Assembly: GCA_027056155.1 (NCBI GenBank)
Contig: JALULR010000244.1
Coordinates: forward strand, 1 to 5,906
DNA from: DHVE2 group archaeon
GTDB lineage: Archaea > Thermoplasmatota > Thermoplasmata > Thermoplasmatales > Aciduliprofundaceae
Reading direction: 5' to 3'
DNA length: 5,906 bases
Shown: one piece after another, positions 1 through 5,764 of the stretch
Position numbering within the stretch: position 1 is the first letter of the stretch
Layout: each line of letters starts with the position of its first letter
Program-made: the position numbers and the translations under genes
Notes under the pieces: model-generated
The model's database searches: none
Seen by the model: the letters and a program-made list of their open reading frames with translations, nothing else
What the model was told of the DNA's origin: nothing

Positions 1-542
1 GGTACGATAACCCGCTCACCGATTAGCTCGTTGTTGGGCCACTTATGCGGCAGTGCCACACCATTTTTGTCGCTTACCTGCAGTGCCTTCACGGCGCGCA
101 GAATTTCGTCCCAGTCGCGGCCGACTTCTGCTGGATAGTAAACTATCGCTCTTATTGTGCCCTTCGGGTCAACCATGAACACTGCTCGGGCAGTCTGCGT
201 TGAGCCCGTGGGTATCATGCCCAACATTTCTGCGAGATCTCCGCGGTCATCTGCAATCACTGGAAACTCGATTTCCTCGTTGAGGTTATCTTTTATCCAC
301 TCAATCCACTTCAAGTGCGAGAACACTTGGTCTACGCTGAGCCCGATGACCTCTACGCCGAGCTCTTTGAATTTAGCGAGCCTTTTTTGCATAGCGTAGA
401 ACTCCGTTGTGCACACCGGCGTAAAATCCGCAGGGTGCGAGAACAGCACGAACCACTTGCCCGCAAAGTGCTCGGGCAGTTTCATTCGGCCATGCGTTGT
501 ATTCACTTCCACTTCCGGAAATTTTTCTCCTATTACAACCAT
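1..542 (-). CDS. Peroxiredoxin, Prx6/AhpC-type (C-terminus cut off by the window edge)
   Basis: A thiol peroxidase that reduces H2O2 and organic peroxides in the cytoplasm. The first 180 residues are visible with no stop codon. The thioredoxin-fold active site reads [13 protein letters not shown], with Pro37, Thr41 and peroxidatic Cys44 in the family PxxxTxxC pattern. The conserved active-site Arg is likely Arg119, in the segment [12 protein letters not shown]. The stretch [15 protein letters not shown] near 135-149 and the following [18 protein letters not shown] are typical of the long archaeal Prx6-class enzymes. Many of these carry extra C-terminal cysteines that act in resolution; that part lies outside the window, so 1-Cys or 2-Cys mode cannot be decided. 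The start ATG at 542 is fixed by a strong AGGAGGTGA site (548-556) five bases upstream. It follows the DUF308 gene by 14 nt and is the last operon member visible. It differs from the Bcp/PrxQ enzyme in the same operon. Confidence 0.96.
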   Translation of the reverse strand, partial: MVVIGEKFPEVEVNTTHGRMKLPEHFAGKWFVLFSHPADFTPVCTTEFYAMQKRLAKFKELGVEVIGLSVDQVFSHLKWIEWIKDNLNEEIEFPVIADDRGDLAEMLGMIPTGSTQTARAVFMVDPKGTIRAIVYYPAEVGRDWDEILRAVKALQVSDKNGVALPHKWPNNELIGERVIV

Positions 543-556
543 ATTTTTCACCTCCT

Positions 557-1063
557 TTATTCTCCGTACGCGCTAATCACGAGGAGCATTATGCCCTCGA
601 GGAACAGCTCTATGGCTACAAACAATCCGATTATCCACTCTGAATTTTCAGGCCAGCCTGCAAATATCAGTATTGCTAGAATAAACGAAAGTATGCCTGT
701 TATAAGCGGCGCCCACCAGTTTACATTGTTGCTCTTGCTCATGAATGCTATGAGTATGTCCACTATGCCCACTAGCGAGAACCAGATTCCGAGAATTATG
801 GTCATCACTGAAAGCGATTCTGAGGGATATACAAACATCAATATTCCCACTGCTAAAAGAATTATCCCTGCTACAATGTTAGCCCAGCCACCTTTGAATC
901 CGGCAACGAAAAATGCCACGCCGCCTAGAATCAAAAGCGCTGCTATGAGGTAGAGTATTAGACTCGTGCCAAGCTCTGGTATTATCATACCTATTATGCC
1001 CAGTATGAGCAAGAATATGCCGCCAATCTGATAGCTCTTCTTATCTAGTGCAAATGCTTCCAT
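557..1063 (-). CDS. DUF308/HdeD-like six-helix membrane protein
   Basis: A 168-residue integral membrane protein of unknown function. I read six hydrophobic segments at about 12-29, 33-56, 60-79, 83-107, 116-136 and 142-165, joined by very short loops. The Gly-rich helices and short YP or WP turns (YPSES near 79-83, WPENSEW near 137-143) resemble the DUF308 (HdeD) family; HdeD of E. coli is linked to acid resistance, but its biochemical activity is not established. There are no cysteines or obvious metal-binding motifs, so nothing points to a redox centre. The start ATG at 1063 has a GGAGTGA site (1069-1075) inside the last codons of the superoxide reductase gene, and the gap between the two genes is 5 nt. 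It is the only membrane protein in an otherwise soluble detoxification operon. Family assignment is by hydrophobic pattern and a few motifs, so it is less certain than the neighbouring calls. Confidence 0.8.
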   Translation of the reverse strand: MEAFALDKKSYQIGGIFLLILGIIGMIIPELGTSLILYLIAALLILGGVAFFVAGFKGGWANIVAGIILLAVGILMFVYPSESLSVMTIILGIWFSLVGIVDILIAFMSKSNNVNWWAPLITGILSFILAILIFAGWPENSEWIIGLFVAIELFLEGIMLLVISAYGE

Positions 1064-1068
1064 CTATT

Positions 1069-1416
1069 TCACTCCATATCTATTTCATTTTGCCAGAGCC
1101 CGTGTATGTTGCAGTAGCTCAGAGCCATAAGCTTGCCTTTTTTCTCGGTCTTGAAGTAGAACTTTGCTTTTGGCTCGGTGAGCGGCTCACTGTGGTTTGT
1201 AAAATCTGCCTTGCCCACAAGTATTGGAAATCCGCCGTCCTCTGGCTTGAAGTACAGTTCAATCCAAGCGATGTGGTGCTCTGGTGTGTTAGGGTGCGCT
1301 ACTTCTTTGCCCACAGCCACTTCTACTTCTATCACATTTCCATCTTTCTTGTACTCTATCACCGGTACATGCTTTTCGCCCTTCCAATCTCCACTTTTTA
1401 TGGTTTCACTCAACAT
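1069..1416 (-). CDS. sor: Superoxide reductase (neelaredoxin type, single iron centre)
   Basis: Reduces superoxide to H2O2 without releasing O2, using electrons usually delivered by rubredoxin. The 115-residue protein has all ligands of the catalytic Fe(His)4(Cys) centre: His16 in GEKHVPVI, His41 and His47 in HPNTPEHHIAWIELYF, and Cys102 and His105 in SYCNIHGLW. Glu14 and Lys15, which gate the sixth iron site and help protonate the intermediate, are also present. Spacing of the N-terminal ligands (14, 16, 41, 47) matches Pyrococcus furiosus SOR. There is no N-terminal desulforedoxin domain with four cysteines, so this is the one-iron class. The start ATG at 1416 is fixed by AGGAGGTGA at 1423-1431. 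It lies 15 nt after the ferritin gene and 5 nt before the membrane protein gene. The H2O2 it makes is the substrate of the rubrerythrin and peroxiredoxins in the same operon. Confidence 0.97.
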   Translation of the reverse strand: MLSETIKSGDWKGEKHVPVIEYKKDGNVIEVEVAVGKEVAHPNTPEHHIAWIELYFKPEDGGFPILVGKADFTNHSEPLTEPKAKFYFKTEKKGKLMALSYCNIHGLWQNEIDME

Positions 1417-1431
1417 TTTTAATCACCTCCT

Positions 1432-1947
1432 TTATTTCTCCTCGTTTACGAGAGGAGTGTAAGTTCTTGATGCAAGCTCGCGGTCAAGCATGAGCATACC
1501 TTGACCGTTGTCACCAATCATCTTTAATGCCTGTATGATTTCTTCATCATTTGCCTCCTCTTCCACCTGCTCATCAACGTACCATTGCAGAAGATTGAAT
1601 GTAGCTCGGTCTTTCTTCTTCTCAGACAAGTCCACAAGCTCGTTTATGCACTCTGTTATGTGCTTTTCGTGTTTTAGCGTCTCTTCAAAAGCGTGCAATG
1701 GCGAGTTCCACTCGTGAGGAGGCTCTTTTATCTGATACAGCTTAACTCTGCCTCCACGCTCTATGAGATACCTGTAAAATTTCATCGCGTGGTCTTTCTC
1801 TTCCTGATACTGCACGTACATCCAGTTGGCAAATCCTCTAAGCCCGATGTTTTCAAAGTAGGCTGACATCGAAAGATACAGGTACGATGAATAAAGCTCT
1901 TCGTTTATCTGCTTGTTAATCGCTTCTTCAATTTCTTTATCTATCAT
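1432..1947 (-). CDS. ftnA: Ferritin (FtnA-like, 24-mer type, non-haem)
   Basis: Oxidises Fe(II) and stores it as a mineral core, which limits Fenton chemistry. With the start at ATG 1947 the protein is 171 residues. The four-helix bundle carries the full ferroxidase set: Glu17, Glu50, His53 (EEKDHA), Glu94, Gln127 and Glu130 (DEQVEEE), at the same numbers as in E. coli FtnA. Glu49, Glu126 and Glu129 could form the third iron site known from prokaryotic ferritins. No haem-ligand methionine typical of bacterioferritin was identified. The reading frame is open for 26 more codons upstream (to 2025), but that stretch overlaps the rubrerythrin C-terminus in another frame and does not look like ferritin. 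The SD site GAGGTGAT just before ATG 1947 decides the start. The gene follows rubrerythrin by 13 nt and precedes SOR by 15 nt. Confidence 0.97.
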   Translation of the reverse strand: MIDKEIEEAINKQINEELYSSYLYLSMSAYFENIGLRGFANWMYVQYQEEKDHAMKFYRYLIERGGRVKLYQIKEPPHEWNSPLHAFEETLKHEKHITECINELVDLSEKKKDRATFNLLQWYVDEQVEEEANDEEIIQALKMIGDNGQGMLMLDRELASRTYTPLVNEEK

Positions 1948-1950
1948 TTT

Positions 1951-1960
1951 TATCACCTCT
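1951..1960 (-). promoter_or_regulatory. SD site that decides the ferritin start
   Basis: AGAGGTGATA directly follows the rubrerythrin TAA and lies 3 nt before ATG 1947. It supports the 171-residue ferritin and rules against the 26-codon upstream extension. Confidence 0.8.
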
Positions 1961-2467
1961 TTAAAATTTCTCAAATTTATCTTTTGGCGCGCCGCAAACT
2001 GGACAATTCTCAGGCGGCTCGTCACCCATGTACGTGTATCCGCACACTGGGCATATATAGATGTCTTTCTCTTCTATATCTTCATTATTTTCGGCTTTTT
2101 TCTTTGCCTCGCTGTATAGTTCAGCGTGAATTTTCTCTGCCTCTATAGCGTAGTGGAACGAGCGCTCTGCTCCATTCTCTTCGAAGTACTTTGCTAGCTC
2201 GAGATACGCAGGATACATGTCTTCAACTTCAAAGCTCTCTCCTCCTATCGCTGCCCCTAAATTCTCCTCTGTGCTTTTAATATAGCCCAGATTTCGTGCA
2301 TGGTTTTTTGCGTGCACAAATTCCGCGTAAGCTATCGCCCGGAAAAGCCGTGCAATGTTTTTCTTTCCTTCATTCTCTGCGAGCTCGGCGAATATGGTGT
2401 ATTTCATGTGCGCCATACTCTCTCCCGCAAATGCTTCTTCCAAACTTTTCTCAACCATCTTTCTCAT
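1961..2467 (-). CDS. rbr: Rubrerythrin (diiron peroxidase with C-terminal rubredoxin domain)
   Basis: Reduces H2O2 to water at a diiron site; electrons enter through its own rubredoxin-like domain and commonly come from free rubredoxin. From ATG 2467 the protein is 168 residues. Helix ligands visible are Glu16 (GESMAH), Glu49 and His52 (EFVHA), Glu77 and/or Glu80 in [12 protein letters not shown], and Glu111 and His114 (EKIHAE). The rubredoxin domain at about 135-168 has two knuckles, CPVCG at 139-143 and CPVCG at 155-159, with the short 12-residue linker typical of rubrerythrin. Longer starts at GTG 2485 and ATG 2482 are in frame, but a perfect GGAGGTG (2474-2480) sits 6 nt before ATG 2467 and would be inside the coding part of those versions, so 2467 is preferred. 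The gene lies 14 nt after ferritin-like protein B and 13 nt before ferritin. Confidence 0.97.
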   Translation of the reverse strand: MRKMVEKSLEEAFAGESMAHMKYTIFAELAENEGKKNIARLFRAIAYAEFVHAKNHARNLGYIKSTEENLGAAIGGESFEVEDMYPAYLELAKYFEENGAERSFHYAIEAEKIHAELYSEAKKKAENNEDIEEKDIYICPVCGYTYMGDEPPENCPVCGAPKDKFEKF

Positions 2468-2473
2468 TTTTTC

Positions 2474-2480
2474 CACCTCC
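2474..2480 (-). promoter_or_regulatory. SD site that decides the rubrerythrin start
   Basis: GGAGGTG lies 6 nt before ATG 2467 and starts 1 nt after the stop codon of ferritin-like gene B (2482-2484). It makes the shorter rubrerythrin start (2467) much more likely than in-frame GTG 2485 or ATG 2482, which have no such site. Confidence 0.85.
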
Positions 2481-2481
2481 A

Positions 2482-2973
2482 TCACGGCCCAGAGTGCATC
2501 ATGGGCCAGTATGTATCGTAATCTTCAAAATTCTTTAAATTTTCAAGCTCTTTCTCCAAGAGAATATAGTGTCCGTGCTCCATCTCTGCGAGTATCGTAA
2601 GCATCTTCTGCACTTCTTTGCTATCCGGAAATAAGTCGCACAAACTCTTGTAAAACTCCTCAGCTGCAAGCTCTGCTTTCATCGAGTCTTCTATTATCTC
2701 GCTTAGCAACCGCTCCTCGGAAGCATTTACCTCTGGCAACGGCACCGGGGATTTATCAGGTATATCGAGCTCAGAATTTGGGAACCTTTGTCTGTATAGC
2801 GATTCAAGATATGCGCGATGTTTCTCTTCCTCCTCTGCGAGAAACAAAAGTCGGTCTTTCAAAACTGAGTTTTTAACCCTATTTGCTAGGGTTTCATAAA
2901 CTTTCTTGCTGTCTATCTCACTTCTTATCGCTGCTAAAAGCAGCACGTTTAAATTATAATTTTCAAGTTCCAT
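2482..2973 (-). CDS. Small ferritin-like/rubrerythrin-related diiron protein B (no rubredoxin domain)
   Basis: A 163-residue protein of the ferritin-like superfamily, related to the diiron half of rubrerythrin (COG1633-like). Two helix-pair halves are visible. The first has Glu19 and the E49-E50-K51-H52 motif ([12 protein letters not shown]). The second has Glu101 and E132-M-E-H-G-H135 region, giving an ExxH at Glu132-His135. A complete diiron ligand set is therefore plausible. There is no C-terminal CxxC domain, so an electron donor would have to be separate, such as the operon rubredoxin. The tail ends in a conserved aromatic pair, Tyr155-Trp156, shared with protein A. Peroxidase, ferroxidase or another diiron activity are all possible; the sequence does not decide. 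The start ATG 2973 lies 11 nt inside the end of the bcp gene, with AGGAGGTGA (2980-2988) encoded by bcp codons, which indicates translational coupling. The stop is 14 nt before rubrerythrin. Confidence 0.9.
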   Translation of the reverse strand: MELENYNLNVLLLAAIRSEIDSKKVYETLANRVKNSVLKDRLLFLAEEEEKHRAYLESLYRQRFPNSELDIPDKSPVPLPEVNASEERLLSEIIEDSMKAELAAEEFYKSLCDLFPDSKEVQKMLTILAEMEHGHYILLEKELENLKNFEDYDTYWPMMHSGP

Positions 2974-3430
2974 AATTGTTCACCTCCTCTTTTAGGGCAT
3001 TGAGGACTTTTTCCACGTGCCCTGCAACGCGTACTTTTCTCCATTCTTTTACAATTTTGCCCTCAGGGTCTATTAAAAATGTGCTTCTTACCGTGCCGTA
3101 GTACTCACGGCCGTAGTTTTTCTTCTTGCCCCACGCACCGTATTTTTCTATTACCTCATGGTTTTCATCGCTTAGCAGCAAGATGCCTAGATTATGCTTT
3201 TCTATGAACTTTGCGTGGCTTTTTGGCGAGTCTTTGCTCACGCCTATTATAACCGCTCCAAGCTTTTCAAATTCTTCTTTCATCTCTGTGAATTCTTTTG
3301 CTTCTCTTGTGCACCCAGATGTGTTGTCTTTGGGGTAAAAATAAAGCACTACCCACTTTCCCGCATAGTCTCTAAGGCAGTGCTCTTTGCCGCTGTGGTC
3401 GGGCAAGCAGAAATCCGGAGCTAAGGTCAT
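2963..3430 (-). CDS. bcp: Peroxiredoxin, Bcp/PrxQ family
   Basis: A 155-residue thiol peroxidase for H2O2 and alkyl hydroperoxides. The active site VLYFYPKDNTSGCTREAKEF shows Pro33, Thr37 and peroxidatic Cys40, and Arg115 in GTVRSTFLIDPEGKIVKEW is the conserved active-site arginine. Many PrxQ enzymes have a resolving cysteine five residues after the peroxidatic one; here that position (45) is Lys. No cysteine occurs after Cys40, but two extra ones lie upstream at Cys8 and Cys18. It is thus either a 1-Cys enzyme needing an outside thiol or one with an atypical resolving partner. The N-terminus is short but intact (APDFCLPDHSGKE). The ATG at 3430 overlaps the fprA stop as ATGA, and only a weak GGGTG precedes it, so translation probably depends on coupling to fprA. 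Its 3' end overlaps the next gene by 11 nt. Confidence 0.96.
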   Translation of the reverse strand: MTLAPDFCLPDHSGKEHCLRDYAGKWVVLYFYPKDNTSGCTREAKEFTEMKEEFEKLGAVIIGVSKDSPKSHAKFIEKHNLGILLLSDENHEVIEKYGAWGKKKNYGREYYGTVRSTFLIDPEGKIVKEWRKVRVAGHVEKVLNALKEEVNNYGT

Positions 3431-4611
3431 CTTAGCACACCCGCCCCCCTGTGCTTTTCTTCTATTTTACCCGCGAATTCGTCTATTTTTGCATAATCTT
3501 CTTCCTTGGGCATGCCTTTGATTAGCAATGGCTCTAAAAGCTCCACTTTCAAAGCACCGAGGTTCGATTTCAGTATATCCACAGTTCTACCGCCCCAGCC
3601 ATAAGAGCCCATGATGCCCACATACTTCACCTTTGGTTTGAGAGCGTTGGCTATGTATGCGCCGTACACAGCGCTCGGGTGCGGGCCTGCAAGCATTGTT
3701 GGTGTGGCAATAATGATTGTAGTTACATCTACCATATCCATGGCGATTTCGCCGAGATTAGCCGTAATCAAGTCTCTCACTTTCACATCTATGCCTCTCT
3801 TGCCGAGGGAATCTACTAATGCATCAACCATCATCTTGGTGCTTCCGTGCATTGACACGTACAGTAAGAGTACCTCGTTCTTTGTGGTCTCTGAAATCCA
3901 GTCTTTGTACGCGTCAATTATAAATTTAGGCTCGCTGTACGCGGGGCCGTGACTTGGAGCGATAATTTTTGGCTTGAGAGCTTCTATTTTCTTTATGTTT
4001 CTACCGATAATTTGCCTGAATGGCATCATTATTTCTGAGTAGTATCTCTTTGCTTCGTGATATATTCGGTCGTACTGCTCTGCAAATGGGTGCGTGGTGG
4101 CAGCATGCGAGCCAAAGAAGTCGCATGTAAATGCAATTTTATCCTCTTCTAAAAAAGTGGTCATTGTTTCAGGCCAGTGTACCCACGGAGTCATTATGAA
4201 TCTGAGTGTTTTGTCGCCTAGCTCGAGGGTATCTCCTTCTTTAATCGTTATAAAAACATCGTCGTCAAGGTGCAGCAGGTCTTTCTCAAAACCCTTGCAC
4301 TTTGCATTGGTTATTACCTTTGCATTGGGATAGCGCTTAAGTAGCATTGGAATCGAGCCAGAGTGGTCTTGCTCTGCGTGATTCGATATAATGTAATCTA
4401 TGTTCTCGACTTTTAGCTCTTCAAGATTGGTAATGAGCTGCTCGTACTTTTCGGGCTCAACCGTATCGATGAGCGCCGTTTTTTCGGTGCCTTGCACTAA
4501 ATACGCGTTGTAACTTGTGCCTTGAGGCAAAGATACTATCTCATCAAACAGTGTGCGTTCCCAGTCTATCGCGCCCACATTGTACACTCTATCTGCTATT
4601 TTTCTTATCAT
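3427..4611 (-). CDS. fprA: Flavodiiron protein FprA (type A; O2/NO reductase)
   Basis: A cytoplasmic enzyme that reduces O2 to water or NO to N2O, with electrons from rubredoxin, or from F420H2 in some methanogen enzymes. The 394 residues form two domains. The metallo-beta-lactamase-like diiron domain (about 1-240) has the full ligand set: His78, Glu80, Asp82, His83 (NHAEQDHSGS), His145 (TPWVHWPET), Asp164 (CDFFGS) and His221 (APSHGP). The flavodoxin domain (about 245-394) has the FMN phosphate loop SMHGST at 253-258. No C-terminal rubredoxin or reductase extension is present, so this is the minimal class A form. The sequence near the N-terminus, PQGTSYNAYLVQGTEKTALIDT, resembles the rubredoxin-dependent forms of anaerobes. 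The start ATG 4611 has GGAGG (4619-4623) within the rubredoxin gene end, 2 nt after the rubredoxin stop. That juxtaposition suggests rubredoxin is its direct donor. NO versus O2 preference cannot be read from sequence. Confidence 0.97.
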   Translation of the reverse strand: MIRKIADRVYNVGAIDWERTLFDEIVSLPQGTSYNAYLVQGTEKTALIDTVEPEKYEQLITNLEELKVENIDYIISNHAEQDHSGSIPMLLKRYPNAKVITNAKCKGFEKDLLHLDDDVFITIKEGDTLELGDKTLRFIMTPWVHWPETMTTFLEEDKIAFTCDFFGSHAATTHPFAEQYDRIYHEAKRYYSEIMMPFRQIIGRNIKKIEALKPKIIAPSHGPAYSEPKFIIDAYKDWISETTKNEVLLLYVSMHGSTKMMVDALVDSLGKRGIDVKVRDLITANLGEIAMDMVDVTTIIIATPTMLAGPHPSAVYGAYIANALKPKVKYVGIMGSYGWGGRTVDILKSNLGALKVELLEPLLIKGMPKEEDYAKIDEFAGKIEEKHRGAGVLR

Positions 4612-4613
4612 TT

Positions 4614-4775
4614 TTAGTCCTCCACAGGCTCAAAAAGGTCTTTTGATGCTCCGCATACTGGGCAAACCCATTCTTCTGGCAAGTCCTCAAATGGTGTGCC
4701 AGCCGGGACCTCGCTATCAGGGTCACCCACAGCGGGGTCGTATATATATCCACAAATTGTGCATCTATACTTCAT
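4614..4775 (-). CDS. rub: Rubredoxin
   Basis: A 53-residue one-electron carrier with a single Fe(Cys)4 centre. It begins [20 protein letters not shown] and ends with [20 protein letters not shown]. The four ligands are Cys5, Cys8, Cys38 and Cys41 in the CxxCG and CPxCG knuckles, and the length is normal for stand-alone rubredoxins. Aromatic core residues Tyr3, Tyr10, Tyr12, Phe29, Trp36 and Phe48 are in place. The ATG at 4775 overlaps the stop of ferritin-like gene A as ATGA, and a very strong AAGGAGGTGA lies at 4779-4788 inside that gene. The stop is only 2 nt before fprA. By family knowledge it can supply electrons to FprA, superoxide reductase and rubrerythrin, all encoded in this operon; which of these it serves in the cell is inferred. 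Confidence 0.97.
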   Translation of the reverse strand: MKYRCTICGYIYDPAVGDPDSEVPAGTPFEDLPEEWVCPVCGASKDLFEPVED

Positions 4776-5233
4776 TCTTTCACCTCCTTTTCAACTTCTT
4801 TCGACCAGTACATAGCAGAATCAGGAAATCGTTCTATGCATTCCTGTTCCGCTTCGAGAATTTGATAATGTGTGAGCTCCATTCTCACAAAGTAGTAGAA
4901 TAGCTTCCTAAGCTCGATGTCTTTTTCATCAACTTGCTCAAATAATGCAATGTAATGCTCCCGCGATTCAATTTCTTCTTCCATGGCAAAGTCTATGAGC
5001 TCTCTGAGCCCAAGCTGTTTTTCCTCATACTCGATGTCAATGTTTTCAAGCTCTCCAAACCGTTCTTTGTATAGTGCTCTCAGTATATCCTCTTGCCATT
5101 CTTCCTCCGCGAGAATGAATGCTAGTCGGTCCATAAATATGGGGTTTTCCACCTCGCTCATCAGCTGCTCGTATAATCTTTGACTATACAGCTCTTGCAT
5201 TATCGCCTTTTTGAGCATTTCTTGAAGCGACAT
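4772..5233 (-). CDS. Small ferritin-like/rubrerythrin-related protein A (altered metal-ligand motif)
   Basis: A 153-residue, very acidic helical protein that is a paralogue of ferritin-like protein B. The two align without gaps through the first helix pair at an offset of five residues (Glu14 with Glu19; DRLAF with DRLLF; LYKERF with LYRQRF). In that alignment the first ExxH motif of B (Glu49-His52) becomes Glu44-Glu45-Trp46-Gln47, so one expected His ligand is Gln. The second half keeps Glu87 and Glu119-His122 (ELTH). The tail repeats the Phe/Asp/Tyr-Trp pattern (136, 138, 142-143) at the same distance from His122 as in B. Diiron binding is possible but modified. The start ATG 5233 has GGAGG encoded by the end of the flavin reductase gene, 2 nt downstream of that stop. 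The C-terminal KEVEKEVKE also encodes the rubredoxin SD site. Function unknown; a redox or regulatory role near rubredoxin is only a guess. Confidence 0.87.
   Translation of the reverse strand: MSLQEMLKKAIMQELYSQRLYEQLMSEVENPIFMDRLAFILAEEEWQEDILRALYKERFGELENIDIEYEEKQLGLRELIDFAMEEEIESREHYIALFEQVDEKDIELRKLFYYFVRMELTHYQILEAEQECIERFPDSAMYWSKEVEKEVKE
4779..4788 (-). promoter_or_regulatory. Strong SD site of rubredoxin, inside ferritin-like gene A
   Basis: AAGGAGGTGA, three to four bases upstream of ATG 4775. It is encoded by the last codons of the preceding gene (residues EKEVKE), so the stop, SD and start are merged with an ATGA overlap. It is among the strongest SD sites in the window, which fits high demand for a small electron carrier. 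Confidence 0.85.
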
Positions 5234-5235
5234 AT

Positions 5236-5748
5236 TTAACCCTCCGTAAATGTCGCCGCTTTTTTCGGAGTTTTGCCCTTTACTACATTGTGATAATAAT
5301 CATAGGTCATGGGTATGCCATCACTTATCTTGTCTCCGTCTACCACTTCGCCTATAAACAAAGTGTGCGAACCCATATCAACTTTTTTTATTACTTTAGC
5401 CTCGAGATATGCCACAGAGTAATCTAACACTATGGGCACCCCTGTGGTTCCAACTTTGTAATTTACTTCCGATAGTTTATCAACATCTCTTCCAGAGCGA
5501 AAACCAAAGAGCCCTATTAGCTTAAATGGCATATCCTGAGATAGCACAGACGCTGCGAAGAGCCCGCTTTTCTCAATATATTCATGTGTGAGATTTTCTT
5601 TGTTTATGCTTGTTGCTACTGTCACTGGCTTGGGAGTGAGTTGAAAGACCGTATTTGCAATTTGCCCGTTGAATTTTCCCTCACTTACCGAAGTCACAAT
5701 GTACATTCCGTAATTTATTTTGTGCAATCCAAACTTTATATTTGTCAT
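5236..5748 (-). CDS. Flavin reductase-like FMN-binding flavoprotein (flavoredoxin / Hrb N-domain type)
   Basis: A split-barrel flavoprotein expected to bind FMN and pass electrons to rubredoxin or flavodiiron partners. From ATG 5748 it has 170 residues and no cysteine. Features of this family are NYGMYIVTS near 12-20, the FMN-site region ANTVFQLTPKPVTVATSI near 31-48, and the closing KGKTPKKAATF at 157-167. This matches the N-terminal half of high-molecular-weight rubredoxin (Hrb) of Moorella, where a flavin reductase domain is fused to rubredoxin and serves FprA; here rubredoxin is a separate gene. An ATG at 5754 is also in frame, but the TATA box predicts transcription starting at about 5749, and no SD site is visible, so a leaderless start at 5748 fits better. 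It is the first gene of the operon, 2 nt before ferritin-like gene A. Substrate (NADH, NADPH or F420H2) is not readable. Confidence 0.9.
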   Translation of the reverse strand: MTNIKFGLHKINYGMYIVTSVSEGKFNGQIANTVFQLTPKPVTVATSINKENLTHEYIEKSGLFAASVLSQDMPFKLIGLFGFRSGRDVDKLSEVNYKVGTTGVPIVLDYSVAYLEAKVIKKVDMGSHTLFIGEVVDGDKISDGIPMTYDYYHNVVKGKTPKKAATFTEG

Positions 5749-5764
5749 CAACATGGGTAATAGG

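Noticed and set aside
315..953. Long plus-strand open frame (212 codons) opposite the peroxiredoxin and membrane protein genes
   Set aside because: It is antisense to two well-supported genes with SD sites and family motifs, its translation shows no recognisable domain, and no promoter or SD site was seen for it.
1048..1422. Plus-strand open frame (124 codons) almost exactly opposite the superoxide reductase gene
   Set aside because: The minus strand has all iron ligands of superoxide reductase; the plus-strand product is Phe/Leu/Tyr-rich without domain features, as expected for an antisense shadow.
1948..2025. 26-codon upstream extension of ferritin
   Set aside because: It overlaps the rubrerythrin rubredoxin domain in another frame, and a clear SD site precedes ATG 1947, where family-like ferritin sequence begins.
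2180..2185. A third TTCGAA hexamer, within the rubrerythrin gene
   Set aside because: Single copy in coding sequence, with no partner at 22 bp and no promoter nearby; about one chance occurrence is expected in a window of this size.
2468..2485. Longer rubrerythrin start at GTG 2485 or ATG 2482
   Set aside because: The GGAGGTG that best serves ATG 2467 would lie within coding sequence, and no SD is placed for the longer starts.
4741..4749. TATATATAT inside the rubredoxin gene as an internal promoter
   Set aside because: It encodes the conserved Gly-Tyr-Ile-Tyr of rubredoxin; the predicted transcript start would fall in mid-gene, and no nearby start codon uses it.
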